A DNA stretch of 34,373 nucleotides, taken from positions 1 through 34,373 of the forward strand of contig CAJXOW010000037.1 in NCBI GenBank assembly GCA_913057825.1. The letters are read 5' to 3'. This document shows positions 1 to 6,506 of this stretch, piece after piece. Every line of letters begins with the position of its first letter. The first letter of the stretch is position 1. A program made the translations under genes and the position numbers. The notes beneath the pieces were generated by a model. The model worked only from the letters and a program-made list of their open reading frames with translations. It searched no databases and was not told the DNA's origin. The stretch is from an uncultured Balneolaceae bacterium. Its GTDB lineage: Bacteria > Bacteroidota > Rhodothermia > Balneolales > Balneolaceae.

Positions 1-451
1 AGACATACCAGTGATAGACATCGGTAATAATGATGTGTTTGATATCCTCGTTGCCGTTATCGATGCGTTCCCGAAGATAGTAGAGAATAGATTCGTGAAA
101 CGCCTTGCGGTTCAGGTCATCCCCCGCAATCATTTCCGAACTGTTAGACGGACGTTTGACCTCAATAATGACACCTACATTCGACTTGCGGGTTTTGCCG
201 TTATGGATGGCCAAATCCTGCCGCTCCTTGGTGTTGATGTAGTGGTCTTCCTCAAAGTTGGTGTTGCTAAAGAAGGGGTTGATCAATCCTTTGAAATGTT
301 CTTCTGATTCCCCTTCCTCTACCGCATTATCGGCTTGGTTTAATAGCTTTAACAAGCGCTGGCGAAAATTTTCGAATTCCGCCATTGTAATTGACTCTTG
401 CAGGAACGCGTTATCAACAGCTCGTCTTGGTGAAATAGTCTCTATATGCAT
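1..451 (-). CDS. Type IIG (Eco57I-class) restriction-modification enzyme, N-terminal part
   Basis: The minus strand is open from an ATG at 451 to the window edge, so this is the first ~150 residues of a longer gene. The frame reads ...EEHFKGLINPFFSNTNF..., then ERQDLAIHNGKTRKSNVGVI, then EVKRPSN, and ends near IKHIIITDVYHWYV. This resembles the N-terminal nuclease-like region (DUF7149) of Eco57I-type fused restriction-methyltransferase proteins, with the E-x-K of EVKRP as a likely PD-(D/E)XK catalytic pair. The methylase and specificity domains would lie outside the window. A second start at 385 (MAEFENFRQ) may be the true one, because family members usually begin near there. Neither start has a clear ribosome site. 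The family call is by eye from memory; the open frame itself is certain. Confidence 0.6.
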   Translation of the reverse strand, partial: MHIETISPRRAVDNAFLQESITMAEFENFRQRLLKLLNQADNAVEEGESEEHFKGLINPFFSNTNFEEDHYINTKERQDLAIHNGKTRKSNVGVIIEVKRPSNSSEMIAGDDLNRKAFHESILYYLRERIDNGNEDIKHIIITDVYHWYV

Positions 452-543
452 CAGTAAATGGTTAAGAAACCAACTTTTTATTTGATTTCAGTCTAAGGAC
501 TGCAGACCGAACAAGCAAAAATGCAGAACTTAAGCAATTAGCA

Positions 544-676
544 CTCTAACCAGGCTAATTAACACGGTCGTACAACTGGCGGCCGTTGCCGGAATTGAGT
601 TTGGTAACATTGTGAAATACATTAATCATTTAATACTCGTCAATCAGCGTGCCGGTTATTACCCAACTCGTTAAGT
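544..676 (+). repeat. attC-like recombination site A
   Basis: The left end is CTCTAAC (544-550, R''-like) and the right end is GTTAAGT (670-676, a perfect GTTRRRY R' box). Inner segments near each end are imperfect reverse complements (TTAACACGGTCG on the left against the complement of CGTGCCGGTTAT on the right), so the single strand can fold on itself as an attC site does. About 60 bp of the centre (roughly 590-657) is nearly identical to site D at 5093-5223. The site lies outside any gene. Confidence 0.55.
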
Positions 677-689
677 GGCCAGTCAAAAC

Positions 690-1055
690 CTAATCCGCAG
701 TTGTCTTTCTTTTATAATAGAGCCATCCTGCCAATGAAATTAGAAACCAGAATAGCCCATAAAACATTGGAACAAAACTGATATAAAATCCTCCCATCAC
801 AAATGAAACCTGAGCATCCTCTGCATTTACGGCCTCAAGCATTTTAAAAGAATTGATTGGAAATACCAGAAGTCCAACAAACAGAGCAACAAGTCCTGCC
901 CCCAAAATAATACTTCTATCTTTTCGGGATTGTTGTGTGGAATTGGTCCTGATAATTTTAATAACACCTGCCAAACCCGCAATAGTTATGCCCGACATGA
1001 AGATTGGGTATTTTTCCACAAACGCAATTATAAAATACTCAAACATATAGTTCAT
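690..1055 (-). CDS. Small membrane protein, MotA/TolQ/ExbB-like
   Basis: A 121-residue protein with an N-terminal hydrophobic segment (about 5-33), a second (about 48-66) and a C-terminal one (about 86-112), ending in a basic YYKRKTTAD tail. The stretch VSFVMGGFYISFVPMFYGLF resembles the last two helices of MotA/TolQ/ExbB-type proton-channel proteins, where a small-residue motif is followed by 'I..iPl.yGl..fi.s'. It is much shorter than true MotA or TolQ and has no partner gene nearby, so a channel function is only a suggestion. It is on the opposite strand to its neighbours and sits just inside attC-like site A, as expected for a promoterless cassette gene. Confidence 0.5.
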   Translation of the reverse strand: MNYMFEYFIIAFVEKYPIFMSGITIAGLAGVIKIIRTNSTQQSRKDRSIILGAGLVALFVGLLVFPINSFKMLEAVNAEDAQVSFVMGGFYISFVPMFYGLFWFLISLAGWLYYKRKTTAD

Positions 1056-1147
1056 TGTTTATATTTCGATTTTCAGCTCTGGCAGTATTATAATGGTTTC
1101 TGGTTGCATTGAAACAGGTTTTCGATGAGTAACAGCTTAAATGCGAT

Positions 1148-1162
1148 AAACAGTTGCTGTTT
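1148..1162. promoter_or_regulatory. Short inverted repeat upstream of the LytTR gene
   Basis: AAACAG-TTG-CTGTTT is a perfect 6-bp inverted repeat. It lies in the 176-bp gap between the divergent MotA-like and LytTR genes, about 70 bp before the LytTR start. It could be an operator, but nothing ties it to a regulator. Confidence 0.2.
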
Positions 1163-1231
1163 GCTTGCCATCATATTTGAAAAGCAATAGTAGTACGGCG
1201 ACCTTTGTTAAAAACTAAGAAACGATAGCTT

Positions 1232-1990
1232 TTGAAACGACGACAAATTCTTATTCATAGCGGCTACTGGGTAACAGCTTTCCTCTGTTTCCCGCTGCTC
1301 TACTCTTTCATTGGTTCAATAGTACAAGGGGTGATTTACGGCAGTATTAGCCTGCCATTGATTGTAGGAGTAACGTATTTCTTTATTTATTGGGCAGTTC
1401 CTAATCTACTTTTTAACGAAAGGTATGCATTATTTTTTCTGTTAACTTCAACCATATTTCTGGGAGTTTTAAATATTCAGATAGTTTTTGCCCTGATCCA
1501 ACGCATTTTCTTACCAGAGGATATAGCAGCAGAAATTGCCTTTGTTCATTGGGATACGATATATTTGATGACCACCACAATCCTATTTTCACTTCCTGCA
1601 ATTACATATGAAACGTTGCGCAATTGGACTAAGAAACAAAAACAAGTAACACAGCTGCAGCAAAATAAAAGGGAAGAATTCATTGAGGTTAAAAGTGACG
1701 GTAAAACACATCGTATTCCTTGCAGCAATATACATTTCATCGAAAGTTTTGGAGACTATGTCCATATCCATTTGGAAGATGAAAAAATAATCACCCGCAT
1801 GACGCTCAAAAGATTGAATAAGGAATTATCTAATTTTGTACGCGTCCATCGTTCCTACATTGTAAACCCTGATTTTTGTAAAGCTTTTAACTTGGATGAG
1901 ATCGTTGTTAAAGAAAAGGAAATCCCCGTTGGAAGAACATATAAGGAGAATGTTTCCGAAGCCTTTGATCACAATAGAATGGCCACCTAA
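1232..1990 (+). CDS. LytTR-family DNA-binding regulator with N-terminal membrane domain
   Basis: A 252-residue protein. Residues ~10-130 form four hydrophobic segments (around 10-32, 38-58, 64-88 and 108-126), followed by a charged coiled linker (KKQKQVTQLQQNKREEF). A LytTR DNA-binding domain occupies ~150-245, with the typical IPCSNIHFIESFGDYVHIHL, MTLKRLNKEL and FVRVHRSYIVNP signatures. Proteins of this layout in Bacteroidota act as membrane-tethered transcription regulators and bind DNA through the beta-rich LytTR fold. The start is a TTG at 1232; no in-frame ATG precedes the first membrane segment. No histidine kinase is adjacent. The stop codon (1988-1990) lies inside the R'' box of attC-like site B, which is typical of cassette genes. 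Confidence 0.8.
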   Translation: MKRRQILIHSGYWVTAFLCFPLLYSFIGSIVQGVIYGSISLPLIVGVTYFFIYWAVPNLLFNERYALFFLLTSTIFLGVLNIQIVFALIQRIFLPEDIAAEIAFVHWDTIYLMTTTILFSLPAITYETLRNWTKKQKQVTQLQQNKREEFIEVKSDGKTHRIPCSNIHFIESFGDYVHIHLEDEKIITRMTLKRLNKELSNFVRVHRSYIVNPDFCKAFNLDEIVVKEKEIPVGRTYKENVSEAFDHNRMAT

Positions 1991-2110
1991 CCAGCCTTTA
2001 ACTCGGACACACCTCGCCGAATATCTGTCCCTCTTGGTTTTAAGCCTTATCTTTCGTTAGTTGCAAAATAAACAAAAACCGTGTGCCGGTTATGCGCAAT
2101 GTCGTTATAG
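1985..2110 (+). repeat. attC-like recombination site B
   Basis: The R''-like box is ACCTAAC (1985-1991), overlapping the LytTR stop. The right end is GTTATAG (2104-2110), one base off GTTRRRY. The inner arm AACTCGGACACAC at left matches the complement of GTGTGCCGGTTAT at right, giving a good L''/L' stem. The right flank TGCCGGTT-TGCG-AATG-CGTTA is shared with sites C and D. Confidence 0.55.
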
Positions 2111-2148
2111 GGCTTACCCTATTTACTAACTTGCTTTAATATTTTTTC

Positions 2149-2952
2149 ATGAAGCGAATTCATCTATTCGAATTTGAAGATTTTCCCTGGTTTCCCGAGT
2201 GGTTACGAAGATGTATGACGCGATTGATTTTAGTTATGCACAATCTTTTGGGAACCAGTGAAAAAGTTGCTGATTTGATTGCTAAAGTTTTAAGAAAATC
2301 CGAATCATCAACTATTTTGGATTTATGCTCCGGAAGCGGCGGTCCCATGCCTGAAGTCCTCCAGATTCTCCATGATAGATATGGGATGCGTAACGTCAGT
2401 TTAACCATGACCGATCTTTATCCCGACTTCAAGATGGCAAAAGAACTTAATGGGGATGAGGAAAATAATATCACATATAAAACGATTCCAGTCGATGCGG
2501 TTCAACTTGATGGCACTACCGGGGGACTCAGGACGATGATCGGTAGTTTTCACCATATGCGGCCGGCGGAAGCGAGAAAAATATTGGTTGCTGCCCAGGA
2601 AAATCGGGAACCTATCTGCGTTTTTGAACTCAGTGGCAACAGTACTCCCGTTGGACTTTGGTGGATTGCCTTTCCCATCAATTTCTTCATGACCTTTTTT
2701 ATAACTCCCATGGTGAGACCCATGACCTGGCAGCAGCTTCTCTTCACGTATTTGATTCCTATCATCCCCCTATGTTTTGGGTGGGATGGGGCTGTTTCAA
2801 ATGCCCGGACCTATACACTTGAAGACCTGGATGAATTGCTGCAAGGGATGGAATCCGATCAATACGAATGGGAGAAAGGCACATTCGACGGAAAAACCAG
2901 CCAGATCTATCTTCTCGGTCGTCCAATCAGAACTCAATCCGGATATGATTAA
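2149..2952 (+). CDS. Class I SAM-dependent methyltransferase
   Basis: A 267-residue protein. The SAM-binding motif I is ILDLCSGSGGPM (about residues 56-67), followed by an acidic motif II region (MTDLYPDF) and a motif with GSFHHMRPAEA, as in UbiE-like methyltransferases. A hydrophobic stretch near 170-205 (WWIAFPINFFMTFFITP, then LLFTYLIPIIPLCFGW) suggests membrane association. The substrate is unknown. The ATG at 2149 is 38 bp after attC-like site B, so the gene heads its cassette. Its last bases overlap the next gene (ATGATTAA), which implies translational coupling to the lipoprotein. Confidence 0.8.
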   Translation: MKRIHLFEFEDFPWFPEWLRRCMTRLILVMHNLLGTSEKVADLIAKVLRKSESSTILDLCSGSGGPMPEVLQILHDRYGMRNVSLTMTDLYPDFKMAKELNGDEENNITYKTIPVDAVQLDGTTGGLRTMIGSFHHMRPAEARKILVAAQENREPICVFELSGNSTPVGLWWIAFPINFFMTFFITPMVRPMTWQQLLFTYLIPIIPLCFGWDGAVSNARTYTLEDLDELLQGMESDQYEWEKGTFDGKTSQIYLLGRPIRTQSGYD

Positions 2953-3514
2953 CACTGTCAAAACTCTGCGAACCTTTATGATCATGGCATTTGCTGCTGT
3001 TTCGATCACGGCATGCAGCAATAAAGAGGAGGAAAATAGAGCCGGTGTGCAGCAGGCAGCGTCCCCCGATACCCTTTCAAGCTGGACGACCGGCATTGTG
3101 CATGACAGTACCCGCATTCCTGCGGATACATTTTCAATAGTCCGGGATGTACGGACAGAAAGCCGTCAAGGATTCGACCGAATTGTCATCCAATTCAGCG
3201 GGCGGGGGATCCCCGGATTTCATATTGAATACGTAGACGAGCCGGTGCATGAATGCGGATCCGGCCGACCTGTCGAGTTGGAGGGAAACGGCTGGCTGAT
3301 GATCAAGTTTTTGTCAGCCAGAATGCATGAGGCGGGACAATCCGCCGTTCCGCGGCGCATTTTGAAACCCCAATTGCCCGTTCTGCTCCGGCTCACCACG
3401 GTCTGCGACTTCGAAAACTATGTCGCCTGGATAGCTTCTGTAAAGATTCCGAACAGATTTCAAGTACTGGCGCTGGACAATCCACCGAGGTTAGTTGTGG
3501 ATATCAGACATTAG
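2945..3514 (+). CDS. AMIN-like domain lipoprotein
   Basis: The ATG at 2945 overlaps the methyltransferase stop. The N-terminus MINTVKTLRTFMIMAFAAVS runs into a lipobox ITAC-S, so the protein is a predicted lipoprotein exported and anchored by Cys24. The rest matches the AMIN-like domain found mainly in actinobacterial secreted proteins: GFDRIVIQFSGRGIPGFHIE, then YVDEPVHECGSGRPVEL, then CDFENYVAWI, ending NPPRLVVDIRH. A longer frame begins at 2777, but its extra 56 residues lie inside the methyltransferase gene and lack a signal peptide, so I reject that start. Its role is unknown; AMIN domains are linked to the cell envelope. Confidence 0.75.
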   Translation: MINTVKTLRTFMIMAFAAVSITACSNKEEENRAGVQQAASPDTLSSWTTGIVHDSTRIPADTFSIVRDVRTESRQGFDRIVIQFSGRGIPGFHIEYVDEPVHECGSGRPVELEGNGWLMIKFLSARMHEAGQSAVPRRILKPQLPVLLRLTTVCDFENYVAWIASVKIPNRFQVLALDNPPRLVVDIRH

Positions 3515-3613
3515 TTTCTTTCATACAGAAAAATGTTTGCGTACATCGCCTTATTCAGCGTCGAAGCTGGCAGTCCCTAAATTTTTAGAAAAGAGTTAAG
3601 CTTATTGTTAGTT

Positions 3614-3631
3614 TGTACTTTTATTTGTACT
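3614..3631 (+). promoter_or_regulatory. Putative YefM/Phd-type operator, paired TGTAC sites
   Basis: TGTACT occurs at 3614-3619 and again at 3626-3631, exactly 12 bp apart, 37 bp upstream of the antitoxin start. As I recall, E. coli YefM binds TGTACA hexamers with this same centre-to-centre spacing. The layout fits autorepression of the TA operon by the antitoxin. Confidence 0.5.
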
Positions 3632-3667
3632 ATTAAAAAGTCACTTATTAATACAATTTATAGCGTT

Positions 3668-3952
3668 ATGAAGCGTGTCCAACTTGATAAAGACATTCAG
3701 CCGTTGTCCGAATTTCGGGCCAATGCAGCATCAATGATTGAAAAAGTTAAAACAGATCATCGTCCCCTGGTTATTACTCAGCACGGCAAAAGTTCTGCCG
3801 TATTGCTTGATGTTGGTGATTATGAACGAATGATCGATACCATTGAATTGCTTCAGGAAATCAACCAAGCTCGTCAAGAAATTGAAGATGGTAAGGGTAC
3901 CGGGCATGAAGAAGTTATAAGCTCATTAAAAGAACGATTGGGAAAATCATAG
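3668..3952 (+). CDS. Phd/YefM-family antitoxin
   Basis: A 94-residue protein starting at ATG 3668. The N-terminal Phd/YefM DNA-binding fold shows LSEFRANAASMIEKVKTDHR, then PLVITQHGKSSAVLLDVGDY, the family signature. The C-terminal acidic helix (INQARQEIEDGKG onward) is the part expected to wrap and neutralise the toxin. The frame also extends upstream to 3605, but that stretch covers the operator and is not conserved in character. The toxin start follows the stop directly (TAGATG), so the pair is one operon. Confidence 0.85.
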   Translation: MKRVQLDKDIQPLSEFRANAASMIEKVKTDHRPLVITQHGKSSAVLLDVGDYERMIDTIELLQEINQARQEIEDGKGTGHEEVISSLKERLGKS

Positions 3953-4255
3953 ATGCGAATCGTCTGGTCTCCTACGTCTCAAAGAAAAATTGAAGAAATT
4001 GTAGATTATATTTCAAAGGATAATGCAGATGCTTCCTTGGCGCTGGTCGAAAAGTTTGAAAAGCGTGCCCAGTATTTAAAGGAGCATCCCCGCTCCGGCC
4101 AAATAGTTCCTGATTTGAATGACGAAACGGTCCGACAGCTCGTGGTTCATTCTAATTATTTGATCATCTATGAAATCAGCCAAGAGCAAATTGATATTTT
4201 GACTATCCGTCACGCCAGGCAAGATGAAGACGAATCCAATATCATGCCTGAATAA
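3953..4255 (+). CDS. ParE/RelE-family toxin
   Basis: A 100-residue protein immediately after the antitoxin stop. It has the ParE/RelE fold pattern: a basic N-terminus (MRIVWSPTSQRKIEEIVDYI), the central HPRSGQIVPDLNDETVRQLV, and the end strand YLIIYEISQEQIDILTIRHARQ. ParE members poison DNA gyrase while RelE members cleave mRNA on ribosomes; sequence alone does not settle which applies. The typical R-x-L-V and IRHAR motifs are present, so it is probably intact. The module ends seven bases before attC-like site C. Confidence 0.85.
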   Translation: MRIVWSPTSQRKIEEIVDYISKDNADASLALVEKFEKRAQYLKEHPRSGQIVPDLNDETVRQLVVHSNYLIIYEISQEQIDILTIRHARQDEDESNIMPE

Positions 4256-4261
4256 AGGTTG

Positions 4262-4389
4262 CTCTAACCAGCGTATAAAGCGGACAGGCTCAGCTAACTC
4301 TTGCCAAGCTCCTGTTAATTAGCTAACCTTATATTTTAAAAAGAATTCAACGCTCCGGCGCCTGCCGGTTCTGCGTAATGCCGTTAGGT
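4262..4389 (+). repeat. attC-like recombination site C
   Basis: The R''-like box CTCTAAC is at 4262-4268 and the R' box GTTAGGT at 4383-4389 (perfect GTTRRRY). The inner arms AGCGGACAGGC (left) and GCCTGCCGGTT (right) are near-perfect complements, the clearest stem of the four sites. The site sits between the ParE toxin stop and the convergent Doc gene. Confidence 0.6.
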
Positions 4390-4397
4390 AAACGAAG

Positions 4398-4787
4398 TTA
4401 TTTTCTCTCTCTGGTATATTCTTCCAAGAATTTAACCAACTCTTCCTTTTCAAGCTTCCCGTTTGCTAAATCGATCATCACAGCATAGATACTTTTCTTG
4501 TCTGCTACCAAGCGATAGCCATTTACATATAGAAAGGTATAAACCGCTACCAATGCTGTTCTCTTGTTTCCGTCAAAGAATGGATGATTTTTACAAATAT
4601 GAAATCCATAAGCGGCCGCCATCTCAAAAATACTGTTATGGACATATTCTCCTTCAAAACTTGCTTGTGGTTGAGCAAGTGCAGATTCTAACAACCCCTC
4701 ATCCCGAATGCCTTGTTTCCCACCATATATTTTAACCTGATCTCGGTGAAAAGCCAGAATAGTCCCTTTATCTAAAAACTTTATCAT
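4398..4787 (-). CDS. doc: Doc-type (death-on-curing) Fic-fold toxin
   Basis: A 129-residue protein with the Doc motif HPFFDGNKRT at residues 68-77. This is the Fic-fold catalytic loop with Lys in place of the Gly of true Fic AMP-transferases. Known Doc proteins phosphorylate EF-Tu and so stop translation. The N-terminal part (IYGGKQGIRDEGLLESALAQ) is also standard, and the length fits the family. The start overlaps the antitoxin stop by 4 bp. Doc is classically paired with Phd, but the partner here is AbrB/MazE-like, a pairing also common in bacteria. The operon runs on the minus strand, against its cassette neighbours. Confidence 0.9.
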   Translation of the reverse strand: MIKFLDKGTILAFHRDQVKIYGGKQGIRDEGLLESALAQPQASFEGEYVHNSIFEMAAAYGFHICKNHPFFDGNKRTALVAVYTFLYVNGYRLVADKKSIYAVMIDLANGKLEKEELVKFLEEYTRERK

Positions 4788-5005
4788 TTCGCCAGCTCTT
4801 TCAATACCTCTTTATAATCGGAATTTGCCTGCCGATAGGCTTTTGCCCATTCTTCAAATTCCGGATCCACTGGTTTGAGTTCTAAATTAGCGCCTTTTTT
4901 TTCGATGGTTAATTTGTCGCCACTTTTGAGATGAAGTTCATCTATCAATTGCTTCGGTAGCGTTATTCCTAAGCTATTTCCGATTTTTCTGATTTTTGTT
5001 TCCAT
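4784..5005 (-). CDS. AbrB/MazE-family antitoxin
   Basis: A 73-residue protein. Residues 1-47 form a SpoVT-AbrB swapped-hairpin DNA-binding domain: KIRKIGNSLGITLPKQLIDE, then LHLKSGDKLTIE. The C-terminal tail (EFEEWAKAYRQANSDYKEVL) would bind the Doc toxin. It lies upstream of doc with a 4-bp overlap, the usual antitoxin-first order. A palindrome 23 bp upstream of the ATG is a likely autorepression site. Confidence 0.85.
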   Translation of the reverse strand: METKIRKIGNSLGITLPKQLIDELHLKSGDKLTIEKKGANLELKPVDPEFEEWAKAYRQANSDYKEVLKELAK

Positions 5006-5027
5006 AGCAGTTCTTTTTTAATTATGG

Positions 5028-5044
5028 TTATAACAATGTTATAA
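5028..5044. promoter_or_regulatory. Palindromic operator of the AbrB-Doc operon
   Basis: TTATAAC-AAT-GTTATAA is a perfect 7-bp inverted repeat with a 3-bp centre. It is upstream of the antitoxin start (5005, minus strand) in an AT-rich promoter region. AbrB-type antitoxins bind such sites as dimers. Confidence 0.5.
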
Positions 5045-5092
5045 TATAATTCATAATATTTCAACGCCAATGCACACTAAATAGTATCGTCT

Positions 5093-5223
5093 ACTTAACC
5101 AGCTAATTTCTGCGGTTGTGCGAGCAGGGTAAGTTGCCGGCATTGAGTTTGGGCAAATTGTGAAATACCTTAATCATTTAATACACGAAATTCGGCATGC
5201 CGGTTCTGCGCCAGCCGTTAGGT
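5093..5223 (+). repeat. attC-like recombination site D
   Basis: The R''-like box ACTTAAC is at 5093-5099 and the R' box GTTAGGT at 5217-5223 (perfect GTTRRRY). The centre (about 5136-5203) is nearly the same as site A, including ATTGAGTTTGG, ATTGTGAAATAC and TTAATCATTTAATAC. The right flank TGCCGGTTCTGCG is shared with site C. Confidence 0.55.
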
Positions 5224-5261
5224 GCCTCCATTTTAATTGCAATACTCCCCTGTCCTTTTTA

Positions 5262-5287
5262 GTTTCATATGGAAACCATAACGAAAC
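5262..5287. promoter_or_regulatory. Putative operator of the VapBC-like operon
   Basis: GTTTC-ATATG-GAAAC (5262-5276) is an inverted repeat, and a further GAAAC follows at 5283-5287, 11 bp on. It lies 10-35 bp upstream of the antitoxin ATG, where a ribbon-helix-helix antitoxin would repress its own operon. Confidence 0.35.
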
Positions 5288-5296
5288 CAAATTGTT

Positions 5297-5536
5297 ATGC
5301 CTAGCATCACAGTGAAAAACATTCCCGAAGAAATTTACGATCGAGTCCGGGAGCAAGCCAACGCTCATCATCGTAGTATCAACAGTGAAATTATTGCCTG
5401 TTTAGAGCAAGCTGTTAAGCCTCAACAGGTTTCTACTGATGATATTTTACAAGAAGCACGTCGTTTGCGTAAAAAAGCAAAAGGAAGTTTGTCTTCTGAA
5501 GAAATTGAATCTGCTATTAATCAGGGTCGTCCATGA
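5297..5536 (+). CDS. Arc/FitA-type ribbon-helix-helix antitoxin (VapB-like)
   Basis: A 79-residue protein. The N-terminus ITVKNIPEEIYDRVREQANA, then HHRSINSEIIACLEQAV, is the Arc/FitA ribbon-helix-helix DNA-binding motif. The C-terminal part (DDILQEARRLRKKAKG) is the likely toxin-binding helix. The stop overlaps the PIN toxin start by 4 bp. The gene is the first in the cassette after attC-like site D. Confidence 0.85.
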   Translation: MPSITVKNIPEEIYDRVREQANAHHRSINSEIIACLEQAVKPQQVSTDDILQEARRLRKKAKGSLSSEEIESAINQGRP

Positions 5537-5937
5537 TCGTTGTCGATACGAATATTCTTGCTCACTTTTGGCTTCCCTCGGATTCAACAGATCTTTGTGA
5601 CCGGTTGTATCAAAAAGATCCACAATGGGTGGCTCCTATTCTTTGGCGAAGTGAATTTCGAAATATAGTAACGCTTTATTTACGAAAGGAACTTATCGAT
5701 ATGGCAGAAGCTTTGTTGATTATGGAAAAGGCTGAACTACAAATGAAAGATCAGCAGTTTCAGGTGAATTCAGTACAAGTTCTGCATAATGTAAGTCAAT
5801 CGACTTGTTCATCCTACGATTGTGAATTCGTAAGCTTAGCCAAAGGTCTCGATCTTGAATTAATCACCATGAACGAACAACTTCTGAGGGAGTTTCCCCA
5901 GTTAGCCAAACATCCAGCGAAAGTGTTCAAATCGTAA
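5533..5937 (+). CDS. vapC: PIN-domain toxin (VapC-like ribonuclease)
   Basis: A 134-residue PIN domain. The acidic metal-binding residues are D5 (VVDTN), E41 (RSEFRN) and D96 (SYDCEF). The fourth position, usually Asp in 'TxDxxL', is Asn114 here (TMNEQLL). VapC toxins cut tRNA or rRNA with a Mg ion held by these residues; three of the four are intact, so activity is plausible. The 4-bp overlap with the upstream antitoxin makes this a standard vapBC operon. The exact RNA target cannot be told. Confidence 0.85.
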   Translation: MIVVDTNILAHFWLPSDSTDLCDRLYQKDPQWVAPILWRSEFRNIVTLYLRKELIDMAEALLIMEKAELQMKDQQFQVNSVQVLHNVSQSTCSSYDCEFVSLAKGLDLELITMNEQLLREFPQLAKHPAKVFKS

Positions 5938-5966
5938 ATTTGGGCCATGTACCTAACCATCGTCTG

Positions 5967-6506
5967 ATGAACTGGAGAAAATTTTCTTATTTAAAATCTG
6001 GACCTGATACTCAACGTCAAGCGTATCAAACTTTAAAGAACCTGGATCTATTCACTGTCCTGGAAGGATTTGATCCCGCCTTGGTTAGCACCGTATGTGT
6101 CAATCTGCATACCTCAGAAAGTGATCTTGATGTTATATGCCAGATGACGACGGAATCCCACTTTACATCTACTGTCAGGGAAAACTTTGGTCATAAACCC
6201 AATTTCCGGATTTGGGAGCGTTCAAGTGGAGAAATAGTGGCCAGATTTGATACCGATATTTTTCCAATAGAAATTTTTGGAGGTAAAAAAGCGATTGAAC
6301 AACAATATGCCTGGCGGCATCTTAGCATGATGCATCGCGTGCTATCTATTGAACCAAAATTAAGAGAAAGGGTCAGAGAGTTGAAAAGAGAGGGTTTCAG
6401 CACCGAGGAAGCTTTTGCCGAACTGCTGGCTTTGGAGGGTAATCCATACGAGGCTTTTTTATCCCTGGAGACAAAATCTGATCAGGAGATTAAAAGCATG
6501 ACTTAA
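5967..6506 (+). CDS. DUF4269 family protein
   Basis: A 179-residue protein from ATG 5967 (MNWRKFSYLKSG), which matches the usual DUF4269 start; the frame extends to 5940 but those residues look untypical. Family features seen are RQAYQTLKNLDLFTVL, then GTVPI-like VSTVCVNLHTSESDLDVICQ. The latter resembles a minimal nucleotidyltransferase core (SDLDV as the two-Asp motif). Later come YAWRHLSMMHRVL and LLALEGNPYEAFLSL. The function is unknown. The gene begins 30 bp after vapC and its end overlaps the convergent amine oxidase by 17 bp. An R''-like ACCTAAC at 5951-5957 just before the start may be a remnant of a recombination site. Confidence 0.75.
   Translation: MNWRKFSYLKSGPDTQRQAYQTLKNLDLFTVLEGFDPALVSTVCVNLHTSESDLDVICQMTTESHFTSTVRENFGHKPNFRIWERSSGEIVARFDTDIFPIEIFGGKKAIEQQYAWRHLSMMHRVLSIEPKLRERVRELKREGFSTEEAFAELLALEGNPYEAFLSLETKSDQEIKSMT

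Noticed and set aside
11..485. Two plus-strand open frames of 98 and 75 codons at the left edge.
   Set aside because: They lie opposite the open minus-strand frame that reads as the type IIG restriction enzyme N-terminus, which has far better family-like motifs.
2777..2944. Upstream extension of the AMIN-like lipoprotein frame.
   Set aside because: It overlaps the methyltransferase gene and would bury the signal peptide and lipobox inside the protein.
5951..5957. ACCTAAC before the DUF4269 gene as a fifth attC-like site.
   Set aside because: No matching GTTRRRY box or inner arms were found at a fitting distance; it is noted only as a possible remnant.
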